64,000 nt of DNA from Mumia xiangluensis (GTDB taxonomy: Bacteria > Actinomycetota > Actinomycetes > Propionibacteriales > Nocardioidaceae), in NCBI RefSeq assembly GCF_010994095.1, contig NZ_WJYO01000003.1, forward strand, positions 1-64,000, in the 5' to 3' direction. A program made the position numbers and the translations under genes. Below, in pieces: positions 36,201 to 43,848 of the stretch (its first letter is position 1; each line of letters opens with the position of its first letter). The notes beneath the pieces were generated by a model that was not told where the DNA came from, searched no databases, and saw only the letters and a list, made by a program, of their open reading frames with translations.

Positions 36201-36750
36201 GGTCCAGGCCCAGCGCCCGGGTGCGCGTCATCAGCCGCTCGAGCTCGACCGCAAATCCTCGCGTCCGCAGGGCCGGGCCGAGTCGCGCCGGCCACGCGAT
36301 CGTACGGTCGTCCAGCCCGCCGACGACCAGCTCACGGATGCGGGAGTCGGACTCCGACGCGGACAGCAGCTGCAACGGCTCGGAGTAGCTCTTGGGGTCC
36401 TGGAACTCCCGCACGAGGCCGTAGCAGAACGAGTGGAACGTGGTCGCCAGCGGCGTCGACACCGTCCGGTCGAGGCGGGCGCTCACGCGATGACGCAGCT
36501 CCTCGGCGGCCTTGCGGCTGAAGGTGAGGACGAGCACCTGCTCGGGGCGCAGCCCGTGACGCTCGATGCGGTCGACCACGGTCTCGACGAGCGTCGTGGT
36601 CTTGCCCGTGCCGGGGCCGGCGAGGACCAGCAGAGGACCGCCCCGATGATCGACCACCGACTGCTGGTCGGCGTCGAGCGTCGGGGCGGGCGCACGCTCG
36701 GCCGGGGGTGGCACCAGCGCGTACGCCGGTGGCCGGGGGTGGTCGGTCAT
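33211..36750 (-). CDS. adnA: AdnA subunit of the AdnAB helicase-nuclease
   Basis: The 1179-residue protein has Walker A GPGTGKTTT (45-53), IVDEYQDTD, VGDPDQSIYAFRGAD, LLTAHRAKGLEWDLV and FYVAVTRARSRLV, and a C-terminal nuclease with HVVDFKTGKYAP. One Cys before the nuclease (SSCSLSW) and the cluster CQFCQFARVCP after it fit a 4Fe-4S site. Around residues 570-635 an Ala/Gly-rich insert (GGAVAGPAGGAVADRS and relatives) looks disordered. It acts with AdnB in end resection. The ATG at 36750 lies 13 bases after the alkyltransferase-like gene, so the set is one operon. Confidence 0.94.
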   Translation of the reverse strand: MTDHPRPPAYALVPPPAERAPAPTLDADQQSVVDHRGGPLLVLAGPGTGKTTTLVETVVDRIERHGLRPEQVLVLTFSRKAAEELRHRVSARLDRTVSTPLATTFHSFCYGLVREFQDPKSYSEPLQLLSASESDSRIRELVVGGLDDRTIAWPARLGPALRTRGFAVELERLMTRTRALGLDPVDLAAAGAAAGRTDWGAAAEFFEEYLDVLDAQNLIDYAELVHRAGIVAADPEHQPTLRDRFRFVIVDEYQDTDPAQVAMLRALAGDGRDLVVVGDPDQSIYAFRGADVSGILGFSHTFRTTTGAPAPVVSLRRTRRFGPRILAASRAVAQRIPLGRLAVEARGFRDPEPSRPVGGDEVWVRRFADPAAEAEHIALMLRRAHLEEGIGWDDMAVLVRAGTAMPRLQRALQAAGVPVEVAGAEVPLRTEPAVAALLGALRLSVTLSEGADLDPEAVERYLTGPLGDLDAAELRILCQELRRRDAWDDDGERRLPRSSRELLVELVRMPLTVAPLVDGAHRGRAGDVAARAYAAAVLLADAARLVAAQASPEQVLWTIWRGTRWQGRLLAAIEGARGDTNAGGAVAGPAGGAVADRSREAVADRSGRPDGAVADPSAETGGAAGAVGAEPLDLADTEAAAAAHRDLDAVVALFALAARAEESQRRQKVAAFLDEVAHHEVPTDTLAERGQRGSAVRLLTAHRAKGLEWDLVVVAGVQEGTWPDARHRGSLLAAERLAPGDVHATSDPVDAAAPARLGLPATTAELVAEERRLFYVAVTRARSRLVVTAVASLDPDGDQPSAFVADVERHASSASTAPERRPRRGMSLRGVIAELRELAEYGATPAVRDAAARRLGTLAAAPVPAAAPAHPDTWWGLREVTRSEHPVRALDQPVQLSGSSLDAISSCSLSWFLTHEAKGETVSSTAQGFGLLVHALAADVVRGGTAADPAALDAALDVVWERLAYAAPWVAQREREEARSAIGRFAQWHADQEQAARRRPLAAEHGFEVRLRVADDDVILRGSMDRVEVDVDGFVHVVDFKTGKYAPTGSDIAEHAQLGVYQLAIEHGVADGLLGEPGEVVASSGGAELVQLRVQDSARRPTAPKVQPQDPPREDAPFFAYALLEDAVRTVRSEQWIATPSPKACQFCQFARVCPAKPEGSSVLDAVAPTTLGTEEQAS

Positions 36751-36763
36751 GAGGTCTATTCGA

Positions 36764-37108
36764 TCAGAGCGGACCGACAGTTCCGTGGAACTCGAACGCC
36801 GCGGCGCGCATGTCGACGCGGACCTCCTGGTCGAGCCGGTTACGTAGCGGCGTGCCCTCTTCGAGGTAGTGCTCGCGAGCCCGTCCGCGCAGCGATTCCT
36901 GCAGCGTCCCGTCGGACCGGATCACACGCCACCACGGCACCGTGGCGCCGTACGTCGCCATCACCCGGCCGACCTGACGCGGCCCCCCGCGGCCGAGTGC
37001 GGCGGCCACCTGGCCGTACGACACGACGTGCCCCGGCGGGACCTGCTCGGCGATCCGTAGGACAGCCTCGACGTACGCGTCCGGGTCCAGCGGCTCGTCC
37101 TCGCTCAC
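36764..37108 (-). CDS. alkyltransferase-like protein (MGMT DNA-binding domain)
   Basis: The core GHVVSYGQVAAALGRGGPRQ and ATVPWWRVIRSDG matches the MGMT DNA-binding domain. The alkyl-accepting Cys of PCHRV is Trp here (PWWRV), so it is an alkyltransferase-like protein that flags O6-alkylguanine for repair and does not transfer the group. I place the start at a GTG at 37108, giving 114 residues, close to the family length. Other GTGs lie further up in a 45-bp tandem repeat that would add copies of GHVSEDVS; no ribosome site decides. It heads the adnA-adnB-nudC group (Rv3204 position). Confidence 0.75.
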   Translation of the reverse strand: MSEDEPLDPDAYVEAVLRIAEQVPPGHVVSYGQVAAALGRGGPRQVGRVMATYGATVPWWRVIRSDGTLQESLRGRAREHYLEEGTPLRNRLDQEVRVDMRAAAFEFHGTVGPL

Positions 37109-37188
37109 GTGCCCGCTCACGTCCTCGCTCACGCGGCCCACGTCCTCGCTCACGTGCCCGCTCACGTCCTCGCTCACGTGGCCCACGA
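37099..37188. repeat. 45-bp tandem duplication at the 5' end of the alkyltransferase-like gene
   Basis: Two nearly identical 45-bp units (37099-37143 and 37144-37188), each made of two CCTCGCTCACG subunits of 24 and 21 bases. The period is a multiple of three, so copy number could change without breaking the frame. Confidence 0.8.
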
Positions 37189-37245
37189 TGCCACGCGGTC
37201 GGCGCTTGCGGTGCTCCCACTGCACGTGCGGGCCGGCGCGTTCGG

Positions 37246-37333
37246 CGTTTGCCACGCCCGCACCGCAAATGCCCGCGGTGCACCGTGAATCTGCGGTGCA
37301 CGGCCGGCATTTGCGGTGGGAGCGTGGCAAACG
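37246..37333. repeat. 88-bp palindromic element, copy 1
   Basis: Terminal 28-base arms (from CGTTTGCCACGCCCGCACCG and its complement) are inverted with 26 of 28 matches, around a smaller GGTGCACCG/CGGTGCAC hairpin. Same length and layout as 38483-38570. Confidence 0.85.
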
Positions 37334-37383
37334 GGGGGGGCGGGCGCCGTCGTAGCGCGACCTGCGATGGCGAGGCAACCGCG

Positions 37384-38355
37384 TCACAGGAAACGACGAC
37401 GGCTGGCCTCGAGCTCGTCGCGCACGCGCCGCGCCTCGGCGACCGAGGGGCGCCAGACGTCGCGCCATACGAACCGGATCATCCCGTAGCGGCGAGCGCA
37501 CAGCTGCTTCTCGCGCTCGCGCTCGTCCATCACGATGTCGTCGGGGTCCTTGCCCTCGACGAACCCTCGGGCGTACTTGATCTTCCCGTCGAACTCGCCG
37601 AGCAGCCGGTGGTCGTGCCACGCGTAGTCGGTGCGTCCGATCGGCTCGCCGTACGCATCGACGACGACGAACTGGAGGTCGGGCATCGGGAGGTCGAAGA
37701 CGTGGAAGAACCAGCGCGTGACCGACTCGCCGGCGGACTCGGCGCGGCCGTCGGCGAGCGCCAGTGCCGTACGAGGCGCCCGAGACCCCGCCCAGCTCGC
37801 GAAGACGTCCCCGACGCGTTCGAGGTCGTCGCGCGTCACCGTCTCCGCGAGGAGAGCGTGGTCCATCAGCACCAACGAGCTTCGCGGGCTGTTACAGACA
37901 CCGGACTCCCAGATCGCGCGAACCTCCGACGTCATCAGGCGACCGTCGATCTCGACGAGATCCTCATCGGACACCGCGAACCTTCGGTGCCGAACACCGG
38001 CTTGGTCGCGCCCGGTCTGACCGTCCCGTCGTACGACGTGAACCCGCGACAGGTCGGCACCCACGAGCGGCTTGCCCTGCACGGCCAACGACGACGGGCC
38101 GCACAGCACCGCGTTGGGAGCAAGCTTGTCGGCGACAGCGAGGCACCGGACGGCGTACTGCTCTGCCTCCTTCAGCGGGTCGTACGACGCCGCGACAGCG
38201 TACGCGCCGTGCCGGATGCGGCGGACGTGGCGTTGGCGCATCCACGGACCCAGCACCTCAGGATCGATCGCGAGCGCGTCGAGGTCTGCGCGGACGAAGT
38301 AGCCCCCGCGCGCGTCGGCGAGCGCCTGGAGGACGAGCCGCGTGTCGGGATCCAT
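37384..38355 (-). CDS. AbiEi-type antitoxin-like protein with nuclease-like C terminus
   Basis: The 323-residue protein begins with a winged-helix segment (FVRADLDALAIDPEVLGPWM, then RRIRHGAYAV) as in AbiEi antitoxin-domain proteins. The C-terminal half has TDYAWHDHRLLGEFDGKIKY and later RRYGMIRFVWRDVW, which resembles the Vsr/DUF559 endonuclease fold (D...E.DGK). Such proteins are common and usually stand alone in actinobacteria. No AbiEii-type toxin is adjacent. It lies between two 88-bp palindromes, a sign of a variable locus. Toxin-antitoxin function is not supported by context. Confidence 0.6.
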   Translation of the reverse strand: MDPDTRLVLQALADARGGYFVRADLDALAIDPEVLGPWMRQRHVRRIRHGAYAVAASYDPLKEAEQYAVRCLAVADKLAPNAVLCGPSSLAVQGKPLVGADLSRVHVVRRDGQTGRDQAGVRHRRFAVSDEDLVEIDGRLMTSEVRAIWESGVCNSPRSSLVLMDHALLAETVTRDDLERVGDVFASWAGSRAPRTALALADGRAESAGESVTRWFFHVFDLPMPDLQFVVVDAYGEPIGRTDYAWHDHRLLGEFDGKIKYARGFVEGKDPDDIVMDEREREKQLCARRYGMIRFVWRDVWRPSVAEARRVRDELEASRRRFL

Positions 38356-38482
38356 GCAGCGATGGTGGCGCGGATCGCCGTCGTACCGCGTCGGCCGTCC
38401 ACACCCTCGAGCGCGGGCGCCGCACCGGCCTGTGGATCACGCCGCGCCCATCGCCGTACGCCAACCCGCGCTGGCGCCCCGG

Positions 38483-38570
38483 CATTTGCCACGCTCGCAC
38501 CGCAAATGCCTGCCGTGCACCGTCAATCTGCGGTGCGTGGCGGGTATTTGCGGTGGGAGCGTGGCAAACG
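38483..38570. repeat. 88-bp palindromic element, copy 2
   Basis: Arms CATTTGCCACGCTCGCACCG... and the inverted copy ending GTGGCAAACG flank an inner GCCGTGCACCG/TCTGCGGTGCG part. Close to copy 1. It lies in the 273-base gap 38356-38628. Confidence 0.85.
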
Positions 38571-38576
38571 CGGGAA

Positions 38577-38614
38577 CGCCCCGGCACCGCCGTACGAGAC
38601 GGGGTGCCGGGGCG
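38577..38614 (-). terminator. terminator after moeZ
   Basis: CGCCCCGGCACC (38577-38588) pairs exactly with GGTGCCGGGGCG (38603-38614), 14 bases downstream of the moeZ stop on the minus strand. Confidence 0.75.
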
Positions 38615-38628
38615 TCAGCGCAGAGGCG

Positions 38629-39804
38629 TCAGTACGACGGCTGCGAGGGGTCGATCTGGTTCACCCACGCGACGACGCCGCCACCGACGTGGACGGAGTC
38701 CTCGAGGCCCGCGCTCTTGAGGATCGCGAGGACCTCGGCGGAGCGGGCGCCCGACTTGCACTGCAGGACGACCTGCTTGTCCTGCGGCAGCTGCGAGAGC
38801 GCGTTGCCGGCGAGGAACTCGCCCTTCGGGATGAGGACCGAGCCCGGGATCTTGTTGATCTCGTACTCGTTGGGCTCACGCACGTCGACGAGCACGAAGT
38901 CGCGCGTGCCCTCCTCGCGCTCCTTGAGCCAGCTCGACAGCGTCGTGACGGAGATCGTCGAGTCGGCGGCGGCGTCCGCAGCCTCGTCGGACAGCACGCC
39001 GCAGAACGCCTCGTAGTCCTCCAGCAGCGCCGTCGGCGGCTCGCCGTGGGGGTCGCGGCGGATCTTGAGCTCGGTCCAGCGCATCTCGAGCGCGTCGAAC
39101 ACAAGCAGGCGGCCGATGAGCGGGTCACCGATGCCGGTGATCAGCTTGATGGCCTCGTTCACCATGACCGACCCGATCGACGCGCACAGCACGCCGAGCA
39201 CGCCGCCCTCGGCGCACGACGGGACCATGCCCGGCGGCGGGGGCTCGGGGTAGAGGTCGCGGTACTGGGGGCCTTCCTGCGCCCAGAAGACCGACACCTG
39301 GCCCTCGAAGCGGTAGATCGAGCCCCACACGTACGGCTTGCCGAGGATCACGGCCGCGTCGTTGACGAGGTAGCGGGTCGCGAAGTTGTCGGTGCCGTCG
39401 AGGATCAGGTCGTAGTCGGCGAAGACCTGCAGCACGTTGTCGACGTCGAGGCGCTCCTCGTGGAGGACGACGTTCACGTACGGGTTGATCTCGGCGACCG
39501 ACTCCTTGGCCGACAGGGCCTTGGACTTGCCGATGTCGCTCTGGCCGTGGATGACCTGGCGCTGGAGGTTGGACTCGTCGACGGTGTCGAAGTCGATGAT
39601 GCCGAGCGTGCCGACGCCGGCTGCGGCGAGGTAGAGCAGCGCCGGGCTGCCGAGTCCGCCGGCGCCGATCACCAGGACCTTGGCGTTCTTGAGGCGCTTC
39701 TGGCCCGCCATCCCGACGTCGGGGATGATCAGGTGCCGGCTGTAGCGGCGAACCTCGTCGACGGTCAGTTCGTCGGCGGGCTCGACGAGGGGTGCTAGTG
39801 CCAC
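38629..39804 (-). CDS. moeZ: adenylyltransferase/sulfurtransferase MoeZ
   Basis: The 391-residue protein joins an E1-like ThiF/MoeB domain (VLVIGAGGLGSPALLYLAAAG, SNLQRQVIHG) with a C-terminal rhodanese domain whose active Cys is in VLQCKSGARS. MoeZ adenylates and sulfurates small carrier proteins such as MoaD, ThiS and CysO for molybdopterin, thiamine or cysteine synthesis. Likely partner of moaE in this window. It starts at a GTG with GAGGAG upstream. Position equals Rv3206c. A hairpin terminator follows. Confidence 0.95.
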   Translation of the reverse strand: MALAPLVEPADELTVDEVRRYSRHLIIPDVGMAGQKRLKNAKVLVIGAGGLGSPALLYLAAAGVGTLGIIDFDTVDESNLQRQVIHGQSDIGKSKALSAKESVAEINPYVNVVLHEERLDVDNVLQVFADYDLILDGTDNFATRYLVNDAAVILGKPYVWGSIYRFEGQVSVFWAQEGPQYRDLYPEPPPPGMVPSCAEGGVLGVLCASIGSVMVNEAIKLITGIGDPLIGRLLVFDALEMRWTELKIRRDPHGEPPTALLEDYEAFCGVLSDEAADAAADSTISVTTLSSWLKEREEGTRDFVLVDVREPNEYEINKIPGSVLIPKGEFLAGNALSQLPQDKQVVLQCKSGARSAEVLAILKSAGLEDSVHVGGGVVAWVNQIDPSQPSY

Positions 39805-40065
39805 GACGTCTCCTCGGTCGGTGCGTTGCGTTCAGGTGGCGTTGCGAACGGTGCGAGGAAACCCTCGCTGTGGTGCATCAACGCCGTGCGTCGGTGCGGT
39901 GTTCCCGCGTCCGGCGTATCTCCATGATGCCTCGCGCGTCCCGCCTGCCGGACACCCGTCTTGCTGTTCGGACGAGCGGAGCCCTACCCGGACCGACGCC
40001 GTACGACCGGGGCCGGCCGACGCGCCGCACGTACCCGTCAGTAGGAACCGGATACCATCGGCCAC

Positions 40066-40707
40066 GTGACCGAGACCACTACGACAGCCCCCCGCCCACG
40101 CGGCGGCCGTCTTCCGCGCAGCGCTCGGCGAGCCCAGCTCCTCGAGGCCGCCCGCGAGATCTTCGTCGACAACGGCTACCACGCCGCGGCGATGGACGAC
40201 ATCGCCGAGCGGGCCGGCGTGAGCAAGCCGGTCCTCTACCAGCACTTCCCGGGCAAGCTCGAGCTCTACCTCGCGCTGCTCGACGCCGCGTGCGACACGG
40301 TCGTGGACGCCGTCCGCGAGGCTCTCGCCTCGACGGAGGACAACAAGGCTCGGGTCCAGGCGACGATCGACGTCTTCTACAGCTACGTGGCGAGCGACCA
40401 GGCCGCGTTCCGGCTGGTCTTCGAGTCCGACATCACCAACGACCCCGAGGTACGCCGCCGCGTCGACCGCGTGAACAGCGAGACCGCGTCGGCGATCGCC
40501 GTGGTGATCCACGAGGACACGGCCCTTCCCGAGGTCGCCGCCGAGCTCCTCGCGATGAGCCTCGTCGGCATGGCCCACGTGGGCGCCCGCTACTGGCTCG
40601 ACCAGGGTTCGGCGATGACGAAGGAGCAGGCCGTCGCGATGGTCAGCACGCTCTCGTGGCGGGGCATCGGCGGCTTCCCCCGGACCGACGAGCCCGAGGA
40701 CGCCTGA
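40066..40707 (+). CDS. TetR-family transcriptional regulator
   Basis: The 213-residue protein has an N-terminal TetR helix-turn-helix (ILEAA-type helix QLLEAAREIFVDNGYHAAAM, then DIAERAGVSKPVLYQHFPGK) and a helical ligand domain. It starts at a GTG without a ribosome site; TACCAT ends seven bases before it, so a leaderless transcript is likely. The position matches Rv3208 of M. tuberculosis, upstream of the DUF3107 gene. The 261-base gap before it (39805-40065) shows no gene or clear repeat. Ligand unknown. Confidence 0.9.
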   Translation: MTETTTTAPRPRGGRLPRSARRAQLLEAAREIFVDNGYHAAAMDDIAERAGVSKPVLYQHFPGKLELYLALLDAACDTVVDAVREALASTEDNKARVQATIDVFYSYVASDQAAFRLVFESDITNDPEVRRRVDRVNSETASAIAVVIHEDTALPEVAAELLAMSLVGMAHVGARYWLDQGSAMTKEQAVAMVSTLSWRGIGGFPRTDEPEDA

Positions 40708-40835
40708 CCGTCCGGGCCGGCGCCGCGTACGCGGCGAGCGAACGCGCGTGGGCCGTCGACCGGCGGCGAGATAGCGTGATCCTGCCTGCAGCCCTCACGG
40801 GCAGGCACCCGAGAGACGAGAAGAGAGGCCACGAC

Positions 40836-41060
40836 GTGGAGGTACGGATCGGTATCCAGCACAGCCCGCGCGAGCTGTCGCTGGAGACCTCGGACAGCAA
40901 GGACGCGATCCTGAGCGCGTTCAAGGAAGCCGGCACCGGCGACGGGCTCCTCGCCCTCTCCGACGAGCGCGGCCGCAGCGTCGTGATCCCGGTGGACAAG
41001 ATCAACTACCTCGAGTTCTCCGGCGAGGGCGGCCGACGGGTCGGCTTCGGAGAGTCGTAG
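40836..41060 (+). CDS. DUF3107 family protein
   Basis: The 74-residue product begins VEVRIGIQHSPRELSLE and ends with the motif DKINYLEFSGEGGRRVGFG. It matches the small DUF3107 family (TB9.4/Rv3208A). It starts at a GTG with GAGAGG seven bases upstream, 128 bases after the TetR gene. Its function is not known. An apparent longer frame covering both this gene and the TetR region is not real. Confidence 0.9.
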   Translation: MEVRIGIQHSPRELSLETSDSKDAILSAFKEAGTGDGLLALSDERGRSVVIPVDKINYLEFSGEGGRRVGFGES

Positions 41061-41074
41061 GCGGGAAGCGGGCG

Positions 41075-41231
41075 GGCGGGTTTCGACTCGCTCCGCTCGC
41101 TCAACCAGCGGCCGCTCGCCGACTACTCGACCAGGCGGGTTTCGACTCGCTCCGCTCGCTCAACCAGCGGCCGCTCGCCGACTACTCGACCAGGCGGGTT
41201 TCGACTCGCTCCGCTCGCTCAACCAGCGGGA
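41075..41231. repeat. 59-bp tandem repeat array
   Basis: Units of 59 bases (TTTCGACTCGCTCCGCTCGC, TCAACCAGCGG, then CCGCTCGCCGACTACTCGACCAGGCGGG) occur 2.6 times with the same sequence. It contains the same core as the 7470 repeat. It fills the gap between two convergent genes and may serve as the terminator region. Confidence 0.9.
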
Positions 41232-41245
41232 GACGGGGGCCGGGC

Positions 41246-41953
41246 TCAGGAATCCAGTCCGAGCTCGGCCATCCGCCCCGCGTGGTTCTCCGTCATCCGC
41301 GCGAACATCCTCCCGATCGCGGCCAGGTCCATCCCGCCGGCGCGGTCGGATCCTCCGACCAGGACCGCGGTGAGCCCGTCGTGCTCGGCGGCCACCAGCT
41401 GGGCCTGGCTCAGCGCCTCCCCCATCAGCCGCCGACCCCACAGCGCGAGGCGCCCGGCGATCGTCGGGTCGGCCTCGATCGCCTCCCGCACCCGCGTCAC
41501 GACGAACGCCGAGTTGCCGGTGCCGTCCAGGCTCTCGAGCACGAGGGCGCGGGTGTCGACGTCGAGGTACGCGGCGATCTCGCGGTAGAAGTCGGCGGCC
41601 AGGCCGTCGCCCACGAACGCCTTCACCAGACCCTCGAGCCAGTCGGACGGAGCCGTCTGGACGTGGAAGCGCGTGAACGACTCCTCGAACGGCTCCATCG
41701 CCGCGTACGGATCGACACCGAGGCTCTCGAGGCGATCGCGCAGGCCGAAGAAGTGGCCCAGCTCGGCCTGCGCCATCTGGGCGAGCTCCGCCTTGTCGCG
41801 CAGGCTCGGGGCGAGCTTGGCGTCCTCGGCGAGGCGCTCGAACGCGGACAGCTCGCCGTACGCGATGACGCCGAGGAGCTCGATCACACCCTCGCGGTAG
41901 ATCGGATCCCCGAAGGCGGCGGGCGTGTCAGAAGCGGGCGTCGAGTCGGCCAT
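41246..41953 (-). CDS. ferritin-like fold protein (MiaE-like)
   Basis: The 235-residue helical protein has GELSAFERLAEDAK and AQAELGHFFGLRDRLE, a Glu and an ExxH pair as in ferritin-like diiron proteins, and resembles the tRNA hydroxylase MiaE-like family found at this locus (Rv3210c). A second ligand set is less clear, so metal binding is not certain. The ATG at 41953 has no ribosome site, but TACGCT lies six bases upstream, which fits leaderless transcription. It is divergent from the DEAD-box gene. Confidence 0.8.
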   Translation of the reverse strand: MADSTPASDTPAAFGDPIYREGVIELLGVIAYGELSAFERLAEDAKLAPSLRDKAELAQMAQAELGHFFGLRDRLESLGVDPYAAMEPFEESFTRFHVQTAPSDWLEGLVKAFVGDGLAADFYREIAAYLDVDTRALVLESLDGTGNSAFVVTRVREAIEADPTIAGRLALWGRRLMGEALSQAQLVAAEHDGLTAVLVGGSDRAGGMDLAAIGRMFARMTENHAGRMAELGLDS

Positions 41954-42032
41954 GACCGAAGCGTATCGACCTCCTGCGGCGTCGCCTGCCCCGTCCCTTG
42001 AGGCCGCCACGATAGAGTGGTAGTGCCCAGGC

Positions 42033-42188
42033 ATGGATCGAGACCTCTCTCGAGCCTCGTCGCCGGGCCGCGCGGTCGCTGCTGAGCGGCACGTCGGGAC
42101 CCCCGTCGCGCTGCCGCGTACGACCACAGGAGACCAAGCCGCCCAAGATGCGCGGCACGAACGACATAGAAAACGAGTAGACCCCTGA
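42033..42188 (+). CDS. possible 51-residue leader ORF before the helicase
   Basis: An ATG (MDRDLSRASS...) opens a frame whose TGA shares bases with the CTG start of the helicase (CTGA). The peptide is very basic at its C terminus (RHERHRKRVDP). It has no good ribosome site. It might be a leader that couples translation to the helicase, or a chance frame. Confidence 0.3.
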   Translation: MDRDLSRASSPGRAVAAERHVGTPVALPRTTTGDQAAQDARHERHRKRVDP

Positions 42189-43714
42189 CCACGTTCAAAG
42201 ACCTGGGCGTTCTCCCCGAGATCGCCGAAGCCCTGGAGGACCAGGGCATCACCGACGCATTCCCGATCCAGGAGATGACGCTCCCCATCGCACTGCTGGG
42301 GAACGACCTGATCGGACAAGCCCGCACTGGCACGGGCAAGACGCTGGCCTTCGCCATCCCCGTCGTGCAGCGCTCGATCGCACCGCACGACCCCGAGTTC
42401 GAGATGCTGAGCGCGCCCGGCAAGCCGCAGGCCCTCATCATCGCGCCGACCCGTGAGCTCGCGCTCCAGGTCTCGTCCGACGTCGCCGCGGCGTCGTCGA
42501 AGCGAGGCACCCGCGTCCTCACCGTCTACGGCGGTGTCCCGTACGAGCCGCAGCTCGAGGCCCTCGAGACCGGTGTCGAGATCGTCATCGGTACCCCGGG
42601 GCGCCTCCTCGACCTGGCCAAGCGCCGGGCGCTCGACCTCTCGCACGTGAAGGCGCTCATCCTCGACGAGGCGGACGAGATGCTCGACCTCGGGTTCCTT
42701 CCCGACGTCGAGGCTCTGATCTCGCGCACCCCGGAGCTGCGTCAGACGATGCTGTTCTCGGCCACGATGCCGGGCGCCATCGTCGCGCTCGCTCGTGTGC
42801 ACATGCGCCACCCGGTCAACATCCGTGCCGAGTCCAGCGCCGACTCGGCGATGGTGCCGGCGACGGCGCAGTTCGTCTACCAGGCGCACGACCTCGACAA
42901 GCCGGAGATGGTCGCCCGCATCATGCAGGCAGACGACTTCGGTCGCGTCGTCGTGTTCACCCGCACCAAGCGGGCGGCACAGCGCCTGGCCGACGACCTC
43001 GCCGAGCGTGGCTTCAACGCCGCGCCGCTGCATGGTGACATGGCGCAGGTCGCCCGCGAGAAGGCGATGGCCAAGTTCCGCGAGGGCAAGGTCGACGCGC
43101 TCGTCGCGACCGACGTCGCCGCCCGCGGCATCGACGTCGCCGACGTGACCCACGTCGTGAACTACAGCTGCCCGGAGGACTCGAGCACGTACGTCCACCG
43201 CATCGGCCGTACGGGTCGCGCGGGCAAGAGCGGCAACGCGATCACGCTCGTGGACTGGGCCGACGTCGCGCGCTGGAAGACGATCAACCGCGACCTCGGA
43301 CTCCCGTTCGAGGACCCGGCCGAGACGTACTCCACGTCGGACCACTTCTTCCACGACCTCGGCATCCCGAGCGACGTCACCGGCCGCATCGCGCCGCCGG
43401 CCCCGGCAGCGCCGAAGGCCGAGCGTTCACGGGGCGAGCGGAGCGAGCGTGGCAGCGACCGTCGCGAGGACGGCGAGCGTTCGACACGCAACCGCAACCG
43501 CCGCCGTACGCGCGGTGGGCAGCCGGTGACCGAGGGCGACGAGACCTCGGCCGCACCGTCGGCCGAGGCCGCACCCGCATCGGCGTCCCCCGTCGAGGAC
43601 GGCGCTGACGCAGCAGAGGGCGCGCCTCGCCGTCGCCGTCGCCGCCGTCGTCGTCCGTCGGGCGCGACCGGCGAGACCGCTGCGGCCGAGAGCGCACCGG
43701 CACCGACCGAGTAG
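42185..43714 (+). CDS. rhlE: DEAD-box RNA helicase with apparent CTG start
   Basis: The product (509 residues from the CTG) carries the Q motif FPIQ (27-30), ARTGTGKT (47-54), PTRELALQV, LDEADEML, SATMP and HRIGRTGRAG, then a basic low-complexity tail rich in Arg, Glu and Ala. It should remodel RNA (RhlE/DeaD type; Rv3211 position). The first ATG in frame, at 42275, would remove the Q motif. Between the upstream in-frame stop (42167) and that ATG the only plausible initiator is CTG at 42185, where other actinobacterial helicases have ATG or TTG followed by ACC. The ribosome site is weak. Confidence 0.88.
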   Translation: MTTFKDLGVLPEIAEALEDQGITDAFPIQEMTLPIALLGNDLIGQARTGTGKTLAFAIPVVQRSIAPHDPEFEMLSAPGKPQALIIAPTRELALQVSSDVAAASSKRGTRVLTVYGGVPYEPQLEALETGVEIVIGTPGRLLDLAKRRALDLSHVKALILDEADEMLDLGFLPDVEALISRTPELRQTMLFSATMPGAIVALARVHMRHPVNIRAESSADSAMVPATAQFVYQAHDLDKPEMVARIMQADDFGRVVVFTRTKRAAQRLADDLAERGFNAAPLHGDMAQVAREKAMAKFREGKVDALVATDVAARGIDVADVTHVVNYSCPEDSSTYVHRIGRTGRAGKSGNAITLVDWADVARWKTINRDLGLPFEDPAETYSTSDHFFHDLGIPSDVTGRIAPPAPAAPKAERSRGERSERGSDRREDGERSTRNRNRRRTRGGQPVTEGDETSAAPSAEAAPASASPVEDGADAAEGAPRRRRRRRRRPSGATGETAAAESAPAPTE

Positions 43715-43732
43715 CCGACGCACCACCGCAAG

Positions 43733-43770
43733 GACGTCACCCCACCGCGAGAATGCGGTGGGGTGACGTC
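43733..43770. terminator. strong bidirectional terminator
   Basis: GACGTCACCCCACCGC (43733-43748) pairs perfectly with 43755-43770 across a 6-base loop and is followed by TTT. It separates the convergent helicase and L,D-transpeptidase genes. Confidence 0.9.
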
Positions 43771-43848
43771 TTTGCGTGGGGAACCACGCAAACGGTCGAG
43801 ATGTCACGCAACCGGCGCCCACGGAGACGGTCGGCGACGACGGGCGTG

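Noticed and set aside
37384-38355. A type IV toxin-antitoxin pair
   Set aside because: No AbiEii-like nucleotidyltransferase toxin gene is adjacent.
33550-39798. A very long plus-strand open frame of about 2080 codons
   Set aside because: It is antisense to adnA, the AbiEi-like gene and moeZ, and its sequence is repetitive Arg/Val/Glu, as expected from frames opposite GC-rich genes.
41075-41231. A CRISPR array or attachment site
   Set aside because: The units are directly adjacent with no spacers and contain the dispersed repeat; there is no integrase nearby.
42275-43714. ATG at 42275 as the helicase start
   Set aside because: This start would remove the Q motif and the first 30 conserved residues.
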